From contig JAKULF010000014.1 in assembly GCA_022661535.1 (NCBI GenBank), forward strand, positions 992,001 through 1,056,000: a stretch of 64,000 nucleotides of DNA, read 5' to 3'. A model generated the notes under the pieces. That model had not been told where the DNA came from. It saw only the letters and a list, made by a program, of their open reading frames with translations, and did no database searches. The stretch's first letter is position 1; the number at the start of each line of letters is the position of its first letter. The position numbers and the translations under genes are program-made. Source of the stretch: Eutypa lata (lineage: Eukaryota; Ascomycota; Sordariomycetes; Xylariales; Diatrypaceae). Below are positions 62,727-64,000 of this stretch, in pieces.

Positions 62727-63552
62727 AATATTATAATTAAAATATTACGAAAGTTTATAAAGTAAATTATAACTTAATAACTTAATAAAATTAAATTAAA
62801 TAATCGAAATTTTAACGCTTTTTTAACTTTAAATAAATCGTAATTAAACCGTTATAATTAAGTTATTAAATCGTTTAATATACGTTATAATAAACTTTAA
62901 AAATAAAAACCGTCGAATTAAATTAATAATTATTTTAACTTTTAAATAAAAATTACTTTTTTATTTTTATTAATTCGTAAACTCGATTAAGCTTTATTAA
63001 TTTTTATAATAACGAATTTAACTTTTATAATTAATTAATAATAATTACTTATTAATTAATAAAAGCTCGAATTGTTAAATTAAAATATTAATTATTTCGC
63101 GATTTAAACGTAATTCGTTATCGAATTAACGATATTAATTTCGTCGAAAATTAATTTATATAATTAATCGTCGTAAAGTTTAAATTTTTTAATAAATAAA
63201 AAGAAAAAAAAACACTTAAAGGCTTTTTATACGATTAAACCGCGGTTAAATTAATACGATAATACGTTAAAAAAGTTAAGTTTATAAATAAATAAATTAA
63301 ATCGAATAATAATACTTTACGAGTTTAATAATTAATAAGATTTTATTAATCGCGTAATATCTTTTTTTTTAAAAAGTAACCGAAATTGCATCGTTAACGT
63401 TAAGCACTTATTACGAAAAAAAAAAACCTTAAGTTTAAGCTTTAAAAGTAATAAGTCGAAAAGCGATAATCGTCGAAAGATTTTAACTTTTTTTTTTACG
63501 AAAAAAAACAATTAAACTTTTAATTATTAAGTTAAATAATTAAGTTAAACGA
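62727..63552. repeat. Repeat family beta, copy 2
   Basis: Direct repeat of 50922-51775 at an offset of about 11.8 kb. It retains more C and G than copy 1 in several places (for example ACCGCGG near 63240), so it is less RIP-mutated. Confidence 0.7.
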
Positions 63553-64000
63553 TTAATATTATATAATAATATTAAGGAAATAAATTAATTATTATAAACG
63601 TTTTAAATTTTTTAATTATTTTAATTATATAATATTAAATTAAAAATAATAAAGCTTTTATAATTAATAATATATTCGATTCGATTTTAATTAAGTTTTT
63701 TTAATCGTTTTTAATAAATGCAATTTTTGAAAATATAAATATTATATATTTTTCGTTTATTTAAATAATATAAATCGTATAACGATAATATATTTAAATA
63801 TTAATTATTTTAACATTTTCGTTAATTATTTTTAATTATAAAATTTTATTACGTTTTTAATATTATTATAATATTTTAATTTCTAAATTAAAAGCGTTAA
63901 TAATAAAGTTTTTTTTTTAAAAAACGTTTATTTATATATAGTTTCGAAACGACTTTTAATTAAGTTAAAATAAATATATTAAAAGTTTATATATAAATTA
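63553..64000. repeat. Repeat family gamma, copy 2 (runs off the window)
   Basis: Direct repeat of 55304-55750 at an offset of 8.25 kb, continuing past the right edge. Confidence 0.7.

Larger units (their letters stand above)
47389..64000. repeat. RIP-degraded AT-rich heterochromatin block (at least 16.6 kb)
   Basis: Composition changes abruptly at the stop codon of the preceding gene to nearly all A/T, and this runs to the window end. Remaining C and G are scattered and often in CG pairs. Only one open frame over 75 codons exists (56394-56627). The block consists of directly repeated segment families listed separately. The bias fits repeat-induced point mutation of transposons. A pericentromeric or subtelomeric position is possible but cannot be told from this window. 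Confidence 0.85.

Noticed and set aside
50922..63552. A single intact LTR retrotransposon bounded by the two beta repeats
   Set aside because: The inner order (alpha-gamma-alpha fragment) and the alpha copy outside the left beta do not fit one element; kept only as a possibility.

Overview
The window is chromosomal DNA of a filamentous ascomycete (Pezizomycotina, most likely a Sordariomycete). The evidence is short introns (about 45-70 nt) with GT..AG borders and CTAAC/CTGAC branch sites, a multidomain highly reducing polyketide synthase, a Zn2Cys6 regulator, a cutinase, a LOA1-type acyltransferase, a kinesin-14, and long AT-only tracts with the C-to-T/G-to-A signature of repeat-induced point mutation (RIP). 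Gene models below were built by joining reading frames at splice signals and checking phase and family motifs; no transcript or database data were available.

Left part (1-14.3 kb) looks like one edge of a secondary-metabolite cluster. A highly reducing PKS (minus strand, C-terminus beyond the left edge) is divergent from an FSH1/LovG-like serine hydrolase, followed by a 1423-residue full-length ABC-B exporter with 20 exons. The PKS makes the chain, the hydrolase could release it (no thioesterase is visible in the part of the PKS present) and the exporter could move the product. Next come a hydrophilic stress-type protein (14.5-15.0 kb) and a mitochondrial dihydroxyacid dehydratase (16.0-17.9 kb), which is either housekeeping ILV3 or a cluster self-resistance copy.

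Middle part (18-41.4 kb) carries mostly ordinary genes: LOA1/VPS66 acyltransferase, kinesin-14, a secreted cutinase, a Zn2Cys6 transcription factor, an RNase T2, cytosolic asparaginyl-tRNA synthetase and an FHA-domain protein kinase. Intergenic stretches are long (0.3-3.2 kb), contain many TAGGTAGGTA-type words and hold no gene I can support.

Right part (41.6-64 kb) is a RIP-mutated repeat landscape. From 41.58 to 45.0 kb lie at least two copies of a fold-back DNA element with very long terminal inverted repeats. The outer edges escaped RIP, while the interior is almost pure A/T, so the mutated and unmutated versions can be compared base by base. A small MITE with a 6-bp target duplication sits in the unmutated right end, and its empty site is preserved in the mutated copy. 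An unmutated island, 45.2-47.4 kb, encodes a 708-residue protein with three internal ~50-residue repeats; AT-only DNA restarts right after its stop codon. From 47.4 kb to the window end there is only RIP-degraded DNA made of at least three families of directly repeated segments. This large block could be pericentromeric, subtelomeric or a nested-transposon heterochromatin island.
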